Shown here piece after piece: positions 1-7,462 of a DNA stretch of 23,900 nt. The first letter of the stretch is position 1. Every line of letters starts with the position of its first letter. Source of the DNA: RGIG5612 sp017511185 (GTDB taxonomy: Bacteria > Bacillota > Clostridia > Lachnospirales > Lachnospiraceae); the NCBI GenBank assembly GCA_017511185.1, contig JAFWLF010000140.1, positions 1 to 23,900 on the forward strand. Direction: 5' to 3'. Position numbers and translations under genes: made by a program. Below the pieces are notes generated by a model that was not told the origin of the DNA, made no database searches, and saw only the letters and a list, made by a program, of their open reading frames with translations.

Positions 1-617
1 CTGACGACTTCCATTGCAAAAATGGTTGCGGTCAGCGGCGTTCCGAACATGGCAGAAAAGGCTGCGCTCATACCACACATCGTCATGATCATCACTTCTG
101 TCTTGCCAAGCTTCAATGCTCTCGCAAATGTCGCGCCTATACTGCCTCCGATCTGCAGTGCTGCTCCTTCCCTGCCGGCACTGCCGCCAAACAAATGTGT
201 GATCGATGTGCCAACTGTGATCAGCGGCGTCATCTTGATTGGGAGTGTCTCATCTTCAGAGGAGATTGACTCCAGGACTCTGTTGGTACCTTTTGGATCG
301 TCTGCCTTCAGAAGATGATAAAAGCCAACGATGGCAAGACCTCCGACTGGAAGCAGGTAAAGAAGCCACGGATTCTGCATCCGAACACCTGCCAGAAAAT
401 TGATCAGCATAGCAAAGGCACAGGAATAGACACCAACGCCAATACCCAGAAGAACAGCCATGGCAAGGCTCCGCAAAAATGCAAGAAGGTCAATACCAAC
501 CTTCTTCATACGTTCCTTTCCAAACGGCTGCTCGTCGCTCTGGTCCTGGATCTTATTCTGCTCCCGGACCTGCGCTACCTCTTTTTCTTCAATTTTCTCC
601 TGCTCTGTCTGGTTCAT
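1..617 (-). CDS. ClC-family anion channel/antiporter, 5' part (cut by window edge)
   Basis: This is an integral membrane protein that moves halide ions, as a channel or by H+ exchange. The N-terminal 205 residues are visible. They hold an acidic/charged tail (about 1-36), a first membrane helix (about 42-75), and the ClC signature GSAGREGAALQIGGS at about 145-159, which contains the gating glutamate E150. FGTPLTATIFAMEV follows at about 191-204. The usual GSGIP anion-binding loop is replaced by PKGTNRVLE (about 108-116). An Asn at this place recalls the fluoride-exporting CLC-F branch, but I cannot confirm that. The start is uncertain. The ATG at 617 has no Shine-Dalgarno sequence and follows a strong hairpin. 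The in-frame ATG at 509 is preceded by GGAAAGGA and begins just before the first membrane helix. The 3' end lies outside the window. The gene follows the redox operon and may be co-transcribed or a separate unit. Confidence 0.88.
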   Translation of the reverse strand, partial: MNQTEQEKIEEKEVAQVREQNKIQDQSDEQPFGKERMKKVGIDLLAFLRSLAMAVLLGIGVGVYSCAFAMLINFLAGVRMQNPWLLYLLPVGGLAIVGFYHLLKADDPKGTNRVLESISSEDETLPIKMTPLITVGTSITHLFGGSAGREGAALQIGGSIGATFARALKLGKTEVMIMTMCGMSAAFSAMFGTPLTATIFAMEVV

Positions 618-628
618 GATGATTTCGT

Positions 629-654
629 AAGAGGCCGGAATGAACCGGCCTCTT
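629..654 (-). terminator. Perfect 10-bp hairpin between the NuoF-like gene and the ClC gene
   Basis: The arms AAGAGGCCGG and CCGGCCTCTT pair perfectly around a six-base loop, 38 bases after the stop codon of the NuoF-like gene. In the minus-strand direction the stem is followed by ACGAAATC, not a T-run. It is therefore a poor classical terminator. It may protect the 3' end of the message, be a weak or factor-assisted terminator, or shape the leader of the ClC gene, whose upstream ATG lies 12 bases further on. Confidence 0.6.
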
Positions 655-691
655 GAGAATAACATATTTGTCTGCGTCTGTCACAAACTAC

Positions 692-1783
692 TTAGAATTT
701 TCCGACTCTCGTCAGTTTCTTCGGAAGTTTTGGCATCTTGCCTTCCACAATAACAATTGCTTCTTCGTCACATGCCTCCACACATTTTCCGCAGCTCTCG
801 CACATGTCCTGATCGATCATGTGAATGAAGCCTTTCTTTCCTTCGATGGCCATTTCATCACATTCGTCAATACAATCGGTACAGCCGGTACATTTATCCG
901 GAAGGATCACATATGTTGCACCCTTCTGGAAGCAGACGTTTGCCGGACAGGTCTTTCTCTTAATATGAGCATCAAACTCATCAGCAAACAGCGTTATGGC
1001 ATCGATCACTGCCTGCGGCCAGTTCTGGCCATATGGACAATAAGAACCATCCTTGATCAATTCGCCGACTTCTTTCAGAAGATCAATGTCCGCAGGTTTT
1101 GCTTTTCCTGCAACCATTTCTTCGCAGATTGTCTTAAACTGCAGGGTTCCTTCTCTGCAGACCACACATTTTCCGCAGGAATAATTCCATGTATTACCCA
1201 GATGTTTGATCATCGTATCTACGATACATGCGCTCTTCGGGATCACATCTACACTGTCATAAAGGAAATCCGTACTGACTTCATACTCTCCCAGCTGTTC
1301 CGGAAGAACAAGTCTGCCTTTCAGACCGCCTACAAGAACTGCCTTTGCGTCGGCTGCATCCACAACCTCGTTCAGTTTGGTTCCCATGGCGATCTCTTTC
1401 ACTTCTCCATTGATGGTGACATGCTTGATATCCGTCCCTTTTGCCAGCCAGTATGCACTTTCCACGGTAATGACATTCACTTCATTTCCGTCGTACTCAG
1501 CAATGTAATCATCCTGGATCATTGGTCTAGGAAGATTTCCCTTCAGCTGCTGAGCACAGGAATATGGATTATCCCCTGTCGGAGTACAGATGCCATAACG
1601 GACATTGTCCAGGCCTTCTGCCTTTGCACCTTCCGGAAGAAGGAACAGGATCTTCGCACCGCTCATTTGTGCGAATTTTTCTGCCCCGCTCTTAACATCT
1701 TCCAGATGTTTCTCCAGAAAATGAGCAGCGTTTTTTTGATAGCAGTCATCTTTCAATGCACTGACAACTAACAGTTTTTCCAT
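692..1783 (-). CDS. NuoF-like iron-sulfur protein with C-terminal 2x[4Fe-4S] ferredoxin domain, lacking the FMN/NADH site
   Basis: This 363-residue protein is a probable electron-transfer subunit in the cytoplasm. Residues from about 75 to 260 follow the C-terminal half of NuoF/HndC-type NADH dehydrogenase subunits: a VITVESAYW segment (about 105-112, like the NVET region), an SLBB-like stretch (about 115-160), and the N3-type cluster motif with C203, C206, C209 and C249 (SCGKCVVCREG, then SYCPYG). A bacterial ferredoxin domain follows, with C298/301/304/308 and C328/331/334/338. The glycine-rich GRGGAGFP FMN/NADH-binding part of NuoF is absent and the N-terminal 70 residues are unrecognised, so it probably cannot oxidise NADH itself. 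Its start ATG overlaps the stop of the upstream gene by one base (TAATG), with AGGAGGTGA as ribosome binding site, so the two subunits are translationally coupled and probably form one complex. Confidence 0.87.
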   Translation of the reverse strand: MEKLLVVSALKDDCYQKNAAHFLEKHLEDVKSGAEKFAQMSGAKILFLLPEGAKAEGLDNVRYGICTPTGDNPYSCAQQLKGNLPRPMIQDDYIAEYDGNEVNVITVESAYWLAKGTDIKHVTINGEVKEIAMGTKLNEVVDAADAKAVLVGGLKGRLVLPEQLGEYEVSTDFLYDSVDVIPKSACIVDTMIKHLGNTWNYSCGKCVVCREGTLQFKTICEEMVAGKAKPADIDLLKEVGELIKDGSYCPYGQNWPQAVIDAITLFADEFDAHIKRKTCPANVCFQKGATYVILPDKCTGCTDCIDECDEMAIEGKKGFIHMIDQDMCESCGKCVEACDEEAIVIVEGKMPKLPKKLTRVGKF

Positions 1784-3918
1784 TACTGTTCACCTCCTTC
1801 TCCGACAGCTACATAGTCATTCCAGAATTTCTGAGGTGCCAGCTGGAGTCTCAGATCACACTGCAGGCAGCGTCCGGTCTCACAGAGAGCCTCATCACAG
1901 GTAAATCCTTCTGATACCGGAGCAAAATCCATCTTGCGTGCAGCTGCATCTCTTTCTGTCATTTCATTTCTTTCTATCTCTGCAAAACCATCAATTCTGC
2001 CAATATATGGATTTGCACAGCGCTCGGTCAATGTTTCATCGATCATACCGTCTCCACCCAGATACAGATCCATCAGGGAAGCCACGTCACGTCCTCCTGC
2101 GATCGCGTCGATCAGGAACCGGGTTCCTGTGATCACATCGCCGGCAGAGAAAACACCATCCACGCTGGTCTTATATCCGCTTGCACCGGTTGCCGGGTCA
2201 ATCGGATAACCAAACTTGTTTAATTCAATGCCAAAGTCCTCAGTCAGTCCTGTCACCTGTCCTGCAGCAAATACGATGGAATCGCAAGGGATCACATAAG
2301 TGCTGTCCGGAATTGGTTCTTCAACCAGGGCTCTGGTTTCCGGATCAAAATGGAAACTGGAGATCTTATGGACCTGAAGTCCGGTGACTTTTCCGTCTCC
2401 CAGAATTGCCTCATTAGAATGAGAATCAAACAGATTGGTTCCTTCTTCTAATGCAGCGTCTCTCTCTTCCGGTGATGCCTGGCTGGCATCTTTTTCCAGA
2501 CAGATCACATTGACTGTCTTGCCCATACGGATCGCAGTACCAGCTACATCAAAAGCAACATTGCCGCCGCCGATGATATTTACGGTATCACCAAGATCGA
2601 TTTCTTTATTCAATCTTTGTGCCTGCAGGATCTCAAGAGCGGAATAAACCTGCGGAAGGTCTGATCCTGGAAGATAAGTCAATTTCTTTCCAACGCTTGT
2701 TCCAATTGCTACCAAAACAGCATCATACTCTTTTTTCAGATCTGCAGCATTATCGATCGGATGATCACAGATGATCTGAACACCGGAATCTTCAATCACT
2801 TTGATCTCATCCAAAACCGCTTTGGTCGGGATCCGGTATTCCGGCATACCGCTGGTCATATGACCGCCCGGAATATTTTTGGATTCGAAGACAGTCACAT
2901 CGTGACCTTTTTTATTCAGATAATATGCCGCTGTCAGGCCGCAGGCACCGCCGCCGATCACAGCAACTTTCTTGCCTGTACGGTCAGCTACTTTCAAATA
3001 TTTCTCTTTCCAGCTCTGTGTCTCATCATGCTCTGCAGCAAAACGTTTGATATTACGAATAGAAACAGGACTGTTCAAGTCTTTATGCTTGCATCCGTCT
3101 TCACAGCGATTATTGCAGACAAGACCTAACGCATGCGGGAATGGAACTTTCTCTCGAATGATAGCAACGGCTTTATCACAATCTCCCTCATTGACTGCAC
3201 GCAGATATGCAGGGATATCGATATGAGCCGGACATTCTCCGCGGCAAGGGACCAGTGAAAGATCTCTCGGAAGATCATCACGGAATACGCCGACTTTGTC
3301 ACGGATTGAACCCGTCGGGCAAACCTCTACGCAGGCACCGCAGAAACGGCAGTCTGCTTTAGCAAGAGATTCTCCGTCAATGACAACTCTCATTCTTCCA
3401 TCTACTTTTGCAAACTTCAATGCGCTAACGCCCCTCAGTTCGCCGCACGCACGGACACAGCGGCCGCAAAGGATACAGCGGTACATTTCATGGAGCATCA
3501 GCGGATTAGATTCATCTGCCGAAGCACGGATCTTCATTTCCCTGAGATTTCTGCCGGTATCTCCAACATATTGGGAAATAGATGCCAACTGACATTTTCC
3601 GTATTTCGGGCAGCCCGTACACTCGCTTGGATGTGTCTTAAACATAAAATCACAGGACAGCTTCCGGATTTTCTCCGCAAGCTCATCTTTTGTTTGAATG
3701 ACCATCCCTTCCTTGACTTTTGTGGAACAGGATGTAATGACCCCATCAACACCTTCCTGTTTCACAACGCAAAGCCGGCACCCTCCGTTTGGATGAAGAT
3801 CTTCATAGTAACAAAGATGCGGGATATAGATCCCGTTATCCAGCGCCGCCTCAAGCACTGTCTTATTCTCGTCACAGGTGATCTGGCGGCCGTCAATTGT
3901 TAATCTCACTTCAGCCAT
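1783..3918 (-). CDS. NuoG-type iron-sulfur N-terminus fused to GltD-type FAD/NAD(P)H oxidoreductase
   Basis: This 711-residue redox protein carries many cofactors. In order, it has a plant-type [2Fe-2S] domain (C36, C47, C50, C64), a His-Cys cluster motif as in NuoG/Fe-hydrogenase (H96, C100, C103, C109), and two [4Fe-4S] motifs (C148/151/154/158 and C190/193/196/200). A GltD-like cysteine-rich segment follows (C225, C229, C268, C272, C276). Next come an FAD dinucleotide fold (VIGGGACGL, about 320-328), an NAD(P)-binding fold (IIGGGNVAFD, about 448-457) and the FAD-closing motif FSAGDVITG (about 590-598). The GltD part would take electrons from NAD(P)H and the N-terminal clusters would pass them on. 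It is probably the dehydrogenase partner of the coupled NuoF-like gene and serves the upstream FAD_binding_2 enzyme. The start is supported by AGGAAACAAT before the ATG. NADH versus NADPH preference cannot be told by eye. Confidence 0.9.
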   Translation of the reverse strand: MAEVRLTIDGRQITCDENKTVLEAALDNGIYIPHLCYYEDLHPNGGCRLCVVKQEGVDGVITSCSTKVKEGMVIQTKDELAEKIRKLSCDFMFKTHPSECTGCPKYGKCQLASISQYVGDTGRNLREMKIRASADESNPLMLHEMYRCILCGRCVRACGELRGVSALKFAKVDGRMRVVIDGESLAKADCRFCGACVEVCPTGSIRDKVGVFRDDLPRDLSLVPCRGECPAHIDIPAYLRAVNEGDCDKAVAIIREKVPFPHALGLVCNNRCEDGCKHKDLNSPVSIRNIKRFAAEHDETQSWKEKYLKVADRTGKKVAVIGGGACGLTAAYYLNKKGHDVTVFESKNIPGGHMTSGMPEYRIPTKAVLDEIKVIEDSGVQIICDHPIDNAADLKKEYDAVLVAIGTSVGKKLTYLPGSDLPQVYSALEILQAQRLNKEIDLGDTVNIIGGGNVAFDVAGTAIRMGKTVNVICLEKDASQASPEERDAALEEGTNLFDSHSNEAILGDGKVTGLQVHKISSFHFDPETRALVEEPIPDSTYVIPCDSIVFAAGQVTGLTEDFGIELNKFGYPIDPATGASGYKTSVDGVFSAGDVITGTRFLIDAIAGGRDVASLMDLYLGGDGMIDETLTERCANPYIGRIDGFAEIERNEMTERDAAARKMDFAPVSEGFTCDEALCETGRCLQCDLRLQLAPQKFWNDYVAVGEGGEQ

Positions 3919-3972
3919 ATTGTTTCCTCATCTTTTCTTTCTTGTTTGACTGTTACGTTTTTTATTTTGACA

Positions 3973-4003
3973 CAAGGCCAGCCTTATCTCAAGACCGGCC
4001 TTG
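3973..4003 (-). terminator. Strong intercistronic hairpin (13-bp stem) between flavoprotein and NuoG/GltD genes
   Basis: The arms CAAGGCCGGTCTT and AAGGCTGGCCTTG pair over 13 positions, two of them G-U in RNA, around the five-base loop GAGAT. The sequence after it on the minus strand is TGTCAAAATAAAAAACG, with no T-run. It is probably an mRNA-stability or processing element, or a partial terminator that sets the ratio of the flavoprotein to the electron-transfer subunits. The gene downstream begins 55 bases further on with its own ribosome binding site. Confidence 0.6.
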
Positions 4004-4037
4004 CATTCTTTTATATCTGTTTAGGCAAACAAATAGG

Positions 4038-4058
4038 GATCACTGATACGTGATCAGT
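4038..4058 (-). other. Two mutually exclusive small hairpins over the flavoprotein stop codon
   Basis: On the minus strand GATCAC can pair with GTGATC (loop GTATCA), or ACTGAT can pair with ATCAGT (loop CACGT). The two 6-bp stems share bases and overlap the TGA stop of the flavoprotein gene. The weak T-rich stretch CCCTATTTGTTT follows. It could add to the 3'-end structure before the larger hairpin at 3973-4003. No function is shown by the sequence alone. Confidence 0.35.
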
Positions 4059-5511
4059 CTTCTTCGCAATACTCTGCAGCACCCTGTCCTGCAAAACGAC
4101 CAGTGTTAACACAGTAACCCATGGTGTTGCCAGGAAGCAGGAACATGTAGCTGTCACCGTAGATCGTACAGGTATCTGTTCCAGCTGCATAGAATCCAGG
4201 AATGACATTCCAGTCATCATCAAGAACTTCACAGTTTTCGTTGATCTTGATTCCGCCTAATGTACCATAGCCTGATGGACGGAAGAGGCCTGCATAGAAC
4301 GGACCTTTCTTGATCGGCTTCATGTACTTGGAAGGTTTGTAGAACAGTGTATCCTGGCTCTCGCACATATCATTGTACTCTTCCACTGTCTCCAGGAACT
4401 GATCAACATCCTCGATACCGCATTTCTCAGCCAGTTCTTCCAGTGTGTCAGCGATGACAACATCCGGGTTAGCCGGATCATTTACGATATCCTGGCAAGC
4501 CTGCTCAAAGTCGTCAATATCGGATACGTGATGAACAAAGTTCACAACATCAAGGCCTTTCTTCTTATATGTCTTGATGATGTTGCTGTCGATGATGGAG
4601 AATCCGATCGCACCTTTCTGAATCTGGATCGCATTTCCGGTAAAGGTCGTATTCTGCATCATTTCCTCGTTGATGAAACGTTTACCCTGAACGTTTACTA
4701 AAAGGTTCGGCTGCATGAAAACAACAGGAACAGACTGAACACCCATATCAGAGCTTGGAAGAATGTAGATCTTCTCTACTGTCATTTCTGTTGTTGCTGC
4801 ACCAGCTTCGATTGCCATCTTGATTCCTTCACCTTTCAGGCCAGGGATAACAATGTTAAACAGGTCTTTTCCAAAAGTATAACCCATACGTTCTTTCATG
4901 TATTCCGGTGAGTCGCCGGCACCACCAGTTGCAACGATAACGACTTTGCAGTCCACATGGATCTCTTCGCCATCTTTATCAACTGCATCTACTCCGCAGA
5001 TCTTACCTTCTGCGTCTCTTAAGATCTTCTTTGCCGGTGTCTCGTAGAAGAATTCAGCACCATTCTCCTGAGCCTTGTCCAGCATAGCCTTATTCATGAT
5101 CGCACCGCCGTTACGGCCGATTCCGCCATTAACAGCTACGATATGCCAGGTTGCTTCAGACTTCGGGAAATATTTGTATGCACCTGCGAATTCCACGCCA
5201 AGGTCTTCCAGCCATGCAATGGTTCCAGCAGAAGCTTCGAAATACTTCTTGACCATGTTTGCATCGACTCTCCAGTGGGTGTACTCCATGAACATCTTGA
5301 ATGCCTTCTCTACATCAATATCGACCATCTGATCCTGCTGATGTCTGGTTCCGATACCAAGAGGTCCCATACCCATGTTTGCAGCACCGCCGGAAACATT
5401 CTGTTTCTCAAAGGCGATAACTTTTAAACCAGCCTCAGATGCTTCTACAGAAGCAGCAAGACCTGCAGGGCCTGTTCCGATGATTACAACATCTGCCTGT
5501 AAATTTTTCAT
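4054..5511 (-). CDS. FAD_binding_2-family oxidoreductase (fumarate reductase/ketosteroid dehydrogenase superfamily), substrate unknown
   Basis: This is a 485-residue soluble flavoprotein without a signal peptide. Residues 8-24 form the FAD dinucleotide-binding fold (VVIIGTGPAGLAA), followed by GGAANMGMG (about 41-49) and VATGGAGD (about 193-200). The C-terminal FAD motif is GTLGGIKI...PGFYAAGTDT (about 416-447). The fold is that of fumarate and urocanate reductases and 3-ketosteroid dehydrogenases. Fumarate reductase's substrate residues are not evident: the HGxNRLGG block reads YGDSYMFLLPGNTMG (about 451-465), and there is no Arg where the catalytic one is expected after GKRFINEE. The Y455...PG...T.G pattern is closer to ketosteroid-dehydrogenase-like enzymes. 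There is no FMN_bind domain, so electrons probably come from the downstream iron-sulfur proteins. AAAGGAG precedes the ATG by seven bases. The enzyme probably reduces a C=C bond of a product of the hydrolase (inference). Confidence 0.88.
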   Translation of the reverse strand: MKNLQADVVIIGTGPAGLAASVEASEAGLKVIAFEKQNVSGGAANMGMGPLGIGTRHQQDQMVDIDVEKAFKMFMEYTHWRVDANMVKKYFEASAGTIAWLEDLGVEFAGAYKYFPKSEATWHIVAVNGGIGRNGGAIMNKAMLDKAQENGAEFFYETPAKKILRDAEGKICGVDAVDKDGEEIHVDCKVVIVATGGAGDSPEYMKERMGYTFGKDLFNIVIPGLKGEGIKMAIEAGAATTEMTVEKIYILPSSDMGVQSVPVVFMQPNLLVNVQGKRFINEEMMQNTTFTGNAIQIQKGAIGFSIIDSNIIKTYKKKGLDVVNFVHHVSDIDDFEQACQDIVNDPANPDVVIADTLEELAEKCGIEDVDQFLETVEEYNDMCESQDTLFYKPSKYMKPIKKGPFYAGLFRPSGYGTLGGIKINENCEVLDDDWNVIPGFYAAGTDTCTIYGDSYMFLLPGNTMGYCVNTGRFAGQGAAEYCEED

Positions 5512-5556
5512 AATTAATCTCCTTTAAAATACTCTATAGGCACGAAGCCCGATTAC

Positions 5557-7353
5557 TTATCTGTACTGATGTCCATCCGTCTCAAATTTTGGCGGGATGA
5601 ACGGAACCTGCAGCCAGGAGTCATATTTTCCGCCAGTATGGATAATATGTTTTCCATGGTTATCAGTATCCCAGCTAAGTGGCTCAAACCATCCCTCACG
5701 GATATAATTGCCGGCGATCTGGATACGGAGTTTCTGTCCTTTGTGCCAGAAACGGCTGGACGGAACGATTGCAATATCAACAGGAACGATCTCGCCCGGT
5801 TTCAGTTTTTCTTCCTTCAGCTGTGCCTGTACCGGCCAGTATGGTTTTCCTTTGAATTTATATTTTGCCATTTCTTCCGGCCAAAGCTCACGGCGGGAAA
5901 CTCTCATCTTGCCCCAAGCGCCCGGATGTGGCTCATTCAAGGTAGTCCATGGGAGCCAGTTGCCCTGGCTGTCAGCTTTCTGGATATTAACAAACATATC
6001 CATGTCATCATGACCATCAGCCTCTACCCAGAGACGCAGCCACATATAACCGGTCAGTTCGGTATCTTCTTTGAATTCCATATCGAACTCAACTCTGTCG
6101 ATGTAACCATCTTCTGCAGTTTCTCCAACATAGGATACGCTGGATTCCACTGCGACCGGCTCATCCTGCATTGTCAGATTTGCAGCATCCAGATAATATT
6201 TTCTGTACTCTGTTCTCTTCAGCGGCCACTCGTTTTCCGGTCTTCTGGACTGGAAATCATGATCCATAACGTCCATGACATCAATTCTTACCTTTGGTGT
6301 CATTTCCCATCCATTGTGAATGTCTTTCAGATAGCGGTCATAGAACCGTTTCAGATCTTCCAGGTTCTCCGGTGAATAAGTATCCGGCCACTCAAAATCT
6401 CTGTGTGCACGGAACCATTTCAGCCTGGATTTGCAGCGGATATAAGCTCTGGAAGAACCAGGCAGATGGAAATGTGACCATCCTGCTGTCTGATAAACCG
6501 GAATACGGACTTTATCAAACTCAGCAACTTTGTCATTCCAGTAACCGTTACGGAATGGGTACTTACGTGCCATAGCAACCTGATCATCAACTCCGCCAAG
6601 GCCTGTAACCTGAGCTGCGATAAATTCATTAAAGGAAAGTGCCGGGATTCCACCCTCAAACAGAGAATCTGCATAAAGGTCTGTGGTGCACTCCCAAGGT
6701 GCGATACAAGTCAGATGCGGCGGACATTCAGCTGCAATACCCCACTGATGCATTGCAACACCGGAGTTACCGGTCATACCGATCTTTCCGTTACACCACT
6801 CCTGCTGTGCCAGCCATTCTACGAAATCATATCCATCTTCACGATCCTGGTGTGTGAACATATGGACATCGCCCTCTGAATGTCCAGCACCACGGACATC
6901 AACGTTTGCCACTGCATAGCCCTGATAGCACCAGTAAGCCGGATCAGAGCTTTCAAATTTTGCAAGTTTGGATACTGTGTGCGGCGGAACACCCATGATC
7001 TGCCATTCACTCATTCCATCACCAGGTCTCTTACCAAACCAGCTCCAGGAAACAATACATGGAATCTTTTCAGTCAGATTCTTAGGAAGGAACAGGTCGG
7101 TATAGATCTTGCATCCGTCTCTCATAACTACTTCCACATCCTGATGGCAGATAATGCCAGGTGCGGCTTCATAAGTTCTCTGGTTAAATGCAGGACAGAA
7201 ACCCTGGCCCATGCGCGCCATCGGATCTGCGGACTGGGAAAGGTCGATCTCGTCCTGATTATCTACAGGCTGTCTGGCAACTCTGTAGATCGCTTCAATT
7301 TCTTCACCCTTAAAAACTTCTTTTTTTGTGATGAATCTTGCTTCTTCTGCCAT
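5557..7353 (-). CDS. CocE/NonD-family alpha/beta hydrolase (X-Pro dipeptidyl-peptidase S15-like)
   Basis: This 598-residue cytoplasmic hydrolase belongs to the COG2936 family, which contains cocaine esterase, glutaryl-7-ACA acylase and X-Pro peptidases. The alpha/beta-hydrolase core spans about 65-340, with DVRGAGHSEG (152-161) and the nucleophile elbow GMTGNSGVA (S197). The C-terminal jelly-roll domain (about 375-595) includes the SRFWHKGQKLRIQI strand. The acid position, the D of GWYDGF in cocaine esterase, falls in AGWSHFHLPG (about 290-299). The His region reads FRAHRDFEW (about 314-322), so the triad is not canonical by eye. I chose the ATG at 7353 because GGAGGA lies six bases upstream. 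An in-frame TTG 30 bases earlier lacks such support. It is the first gene after its promoter and probably cleaves the imported ester or amide before the redox enzymes act (inference). Confidence 0.9.
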   Translation of the reverse strand: MAEEARFITKKEVFKGEEIEAIYRVARQPVDNQDEIDLSQSADPMARMGQGFCPAFNQRTYEAAPGIICHQDVEVVMRDGCKIYTDLFLPKNLTEKIPCIVSWSWFGKRPGDGMSEWQIMGVPPHTVSKLAKFESSDPAYWCYQGYAVANVDVRGAGHSEGDVHMFTHQDREDGYDFVEWLAQQEWCNGKIGMTGNSGVAMHQWGIAAECPPHLTCIAPWECTTDLYADSLFEGGIPALSFNEFIAAQVTGLGGVDDQVAMARKYPFRNGYWNDKVAEFDKVRIPVYQTAGWSHFHLPGSSRAYIRCKSRLKWFRAHRDFEWPDTYSPENLEDLKRFYDRYLKDIHNGWEMTPKVRIDVMDVMDHDFQSRRPENEWPLKRTEYRKYYLDAANLTMQDEPVAVESSVSYVGETAEDGYIDRVEFDMEFKEDTELTGYMWLRLWVEADGHDDMDMFVNIQKADSQGNWLPWTTLNEPHPGAWGKMRVSRRELWPEEMAKYKFKGKPYWPVQAQLKEEKLKPGEIVPVDIAIVPSSRFWHKGQKLRIQIAGNYIREGWFEPLSWDTDNHGKHIIHTGGKYDSWLQVPFIPPKFETDGHQYR

Positions 7354-7397
7354 ATTTGAGTCCTCCAAAGTGTCTTTAAACAATAAATACCTTATTA

Positions 7398-7427
7398 ATT
7401 ATATAAAAAAGCGTCCCTTGTTGACAA
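7398..7427 (-). promoter_or_regulatory. Promoter of the hydrolase/redox operon, overlapping the terminator of the MFS unit
   Basis: On the minus strand there is a -35 TTGTCA (7427-7422), an 18-base spacer and a perfect -10 TATAAT (7403-7398), about 45 bases before the hydrolase ATG. The spacer contains half of the terminator stem that ends the MFS transcript. The -35 lies inside the inverted repeat GTTGtCAAC (7420-7428), a possible operator. Confidence 0.65.
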
Positions 7428-7438
7428 CGGACACTTTT
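7405..7438 (-). terminator. Rho-independent terminator of the MFS pair
   Basis: AAAAGTGTCC pairs with GGGACGCTTTT over ten positions, with one G-U, around a loop of about 12 bases that itself contains a short TTG/CAA stem. TTTTTTATATAATT follows on the minus strand. It lies 25 bases after the stop codon of the second MFS gene. Confidence 0.75.
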
Positions 7439-7452
7439 CAACATTCTGTTGA
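7438..7452. repeat. Inverted repeat TCAACA-n3-TGTTGA, possible operator
   Basis: This is a perfect 6-bp inverted repeat with a three-base centre. Its centre (7445) is 21 bp from the centre of a second inverted repeat, GTTGaCAAC (7420-7428), built from the same CAAC/GTTG half-sites. The second repeat covers the -35 of the hydrolase promoter. Two sites two helical turns apart suggest a dimeric regulator, but no regulator gene lies in the cluster and short palindromes also occur by chance. Confidence 0.35.
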
Positions 7453-7462
7453 TTATATAAGG

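Noticed and set aside
618..691. Fluoride riboswitch before the ClC gene
   Set aside because: The gap is 74 bases, mostly taken up by a simple 10-bp hairpin. The pseudoknot elements of the fluoride riboswitch were not recognisable.
653..1771. Open plus-strand frame of 372 codons
   Set aside because: It lies fully antisense to the NuoF-like gene, whose cysteine motifs and ribosome binding site prove the minus strand. The plus-strand product has no family resemblance and no ribosome binding site.
4054..5511. Plain fumarate reductase
   Set aside because: The FAD-binding parts fit, but the substrate-binding His/Arg blocks are missing and there is no haem, FMN_bind domain or signal peptide.
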